From Orientallactaga sibirica (taxonomy: Eukaryota; Chordata; Mammalia; Rodentia; Dipodidae), in the NCBI GenBank assembly GCA_036365145.1, contig JAEOAD010000024.1:16258501-16322500 (forward strand): 64,000 nucleotides of DNA, in the 5' to 3' direction. Under the pieces are notes generated by a model. That model was given only the letters and a program-made list of their open reading frames with translations, was not told the DNA's origin and did no database searches. Position 1 is the first letter of the stretch. Every line of letters begins with the position of its first letter. The position numbers and the translations under genes were made by a program. Shown here piece after piece: positions 63,785 through 64,000 of the stretch.

Positions 63785-63996
63785 TTTTTAAATATTTTTA
63801 TTTATTTATGAGCAGAGAAAGAGTGAGAGAGAAAAATAGGCATGCCAGGGCTTCTTGCCACACTGGAAAGAAACTCCAGACACATTCACCACTTTACACA
63901 TCTGGATTATGTGGGTACTAAGGAATCAAAACTTGGCCAATCCAGGCAGGCTTTGCAAGCAAGTGCCTTTAAATGCTGAGCCACCTCCCCATCTCT
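63785..63996 (-). mobile_element. B2-superfamily SINE, type A
   Basis: Reverse-complement copy ending at the window edge. The start end (TGAGCCACCTCCCCATCTC) is diverged. Confidence 0.88.
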
Positions 63997-64000
63997 AAAG

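Overview
The window is rodent nuclear DNA dominated by interspersed repeats. I found no protein-coding exon, tRNA, rRNA or other RNA gene that I can defend. Long open frames fall in simple repeats, SINE bodies or single-copy DNA without protein-like composition. The source is probably a jerboa or close relative (Dipodoidea). The commonest repeat is a tRNA-derived SINE of the B2 superfamily. It has an A-box-like segment (GGCTTAGCAGTTAAGG), a B-box-like segment (GGTTCGATTCC), a CT-rich stretch and an (AAAT)n tail, and its body differs from mouse or rat B2. I recall this body type (DIP-like) from jerboa sequence. The B1 copies and MaLR-type LTRs also look like ones I recall from Jaculus. The species call comes from memory, not a search.

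Family names used here: type A is the short B2-like SINE (body ...GCACAAGGTGGCGCATG...). Type B carries an extra internal segment (...GATGCAAG..CACATG..CACAAGAGGGCGCAC...). Type C carries a different one (...GGTGAGGCAAGTGCAAGGT..CACATGCCCACTAGGTGG...). B1-like is the 7SL-derived SINE. B3-like is a longer tRNA-derived SINE ending in CA-rich tails. ID and ID-B1 are also present. Minus-strand copies read as reverse complements.

Layout: 0-6.8 kb is mostly single-copy with a few SINEs and two ancient repeat fragments. 6.8-11.7 kb is a dense SINE cluster with an L1 3' UTR insertion bounded by a target-site duplication (TSD) and an inverted B1 pair. 11.7-15.5 kb is single-copy DNA followed by a 0.6 kb polypurine tract. 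15.6-23.7 kb is packed with SINEs, several nested, and ends in a 0.8 kb CA/TA-rich array. 23.7-31.5 kb mixes SINEs with old L2 and L1M-type fragments. 31.57-32.15 kb is an 18-unit minisatellite. 32-39 kb has the longest quiet stretches plus a CpG-rich spot containing a perfect CTCF consensus. 39-49 kb holds MaLR-type LTRs, L1 3' ends and purine tracts. 49-64 kb alternates single-copy DNA with SINEs, an ERV LTR, a 72-bp triplication and a candidate conserved noncoding block.

Because no gene is visible, the window is either intergenic or inside a large intron. The most interesting structure is at the level of repeats: CTCF-like motifs inside type B and C SINEs, a possible convergent CTCF pair spanning 20.7-38.7 kb, repeated SINE insertion at one target, an inverted B1 pair with matching variants, and two unusual tandem arrays. 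SINE and LTR edges are read by eye and may be off by some tens of bases unless a TSD is given.
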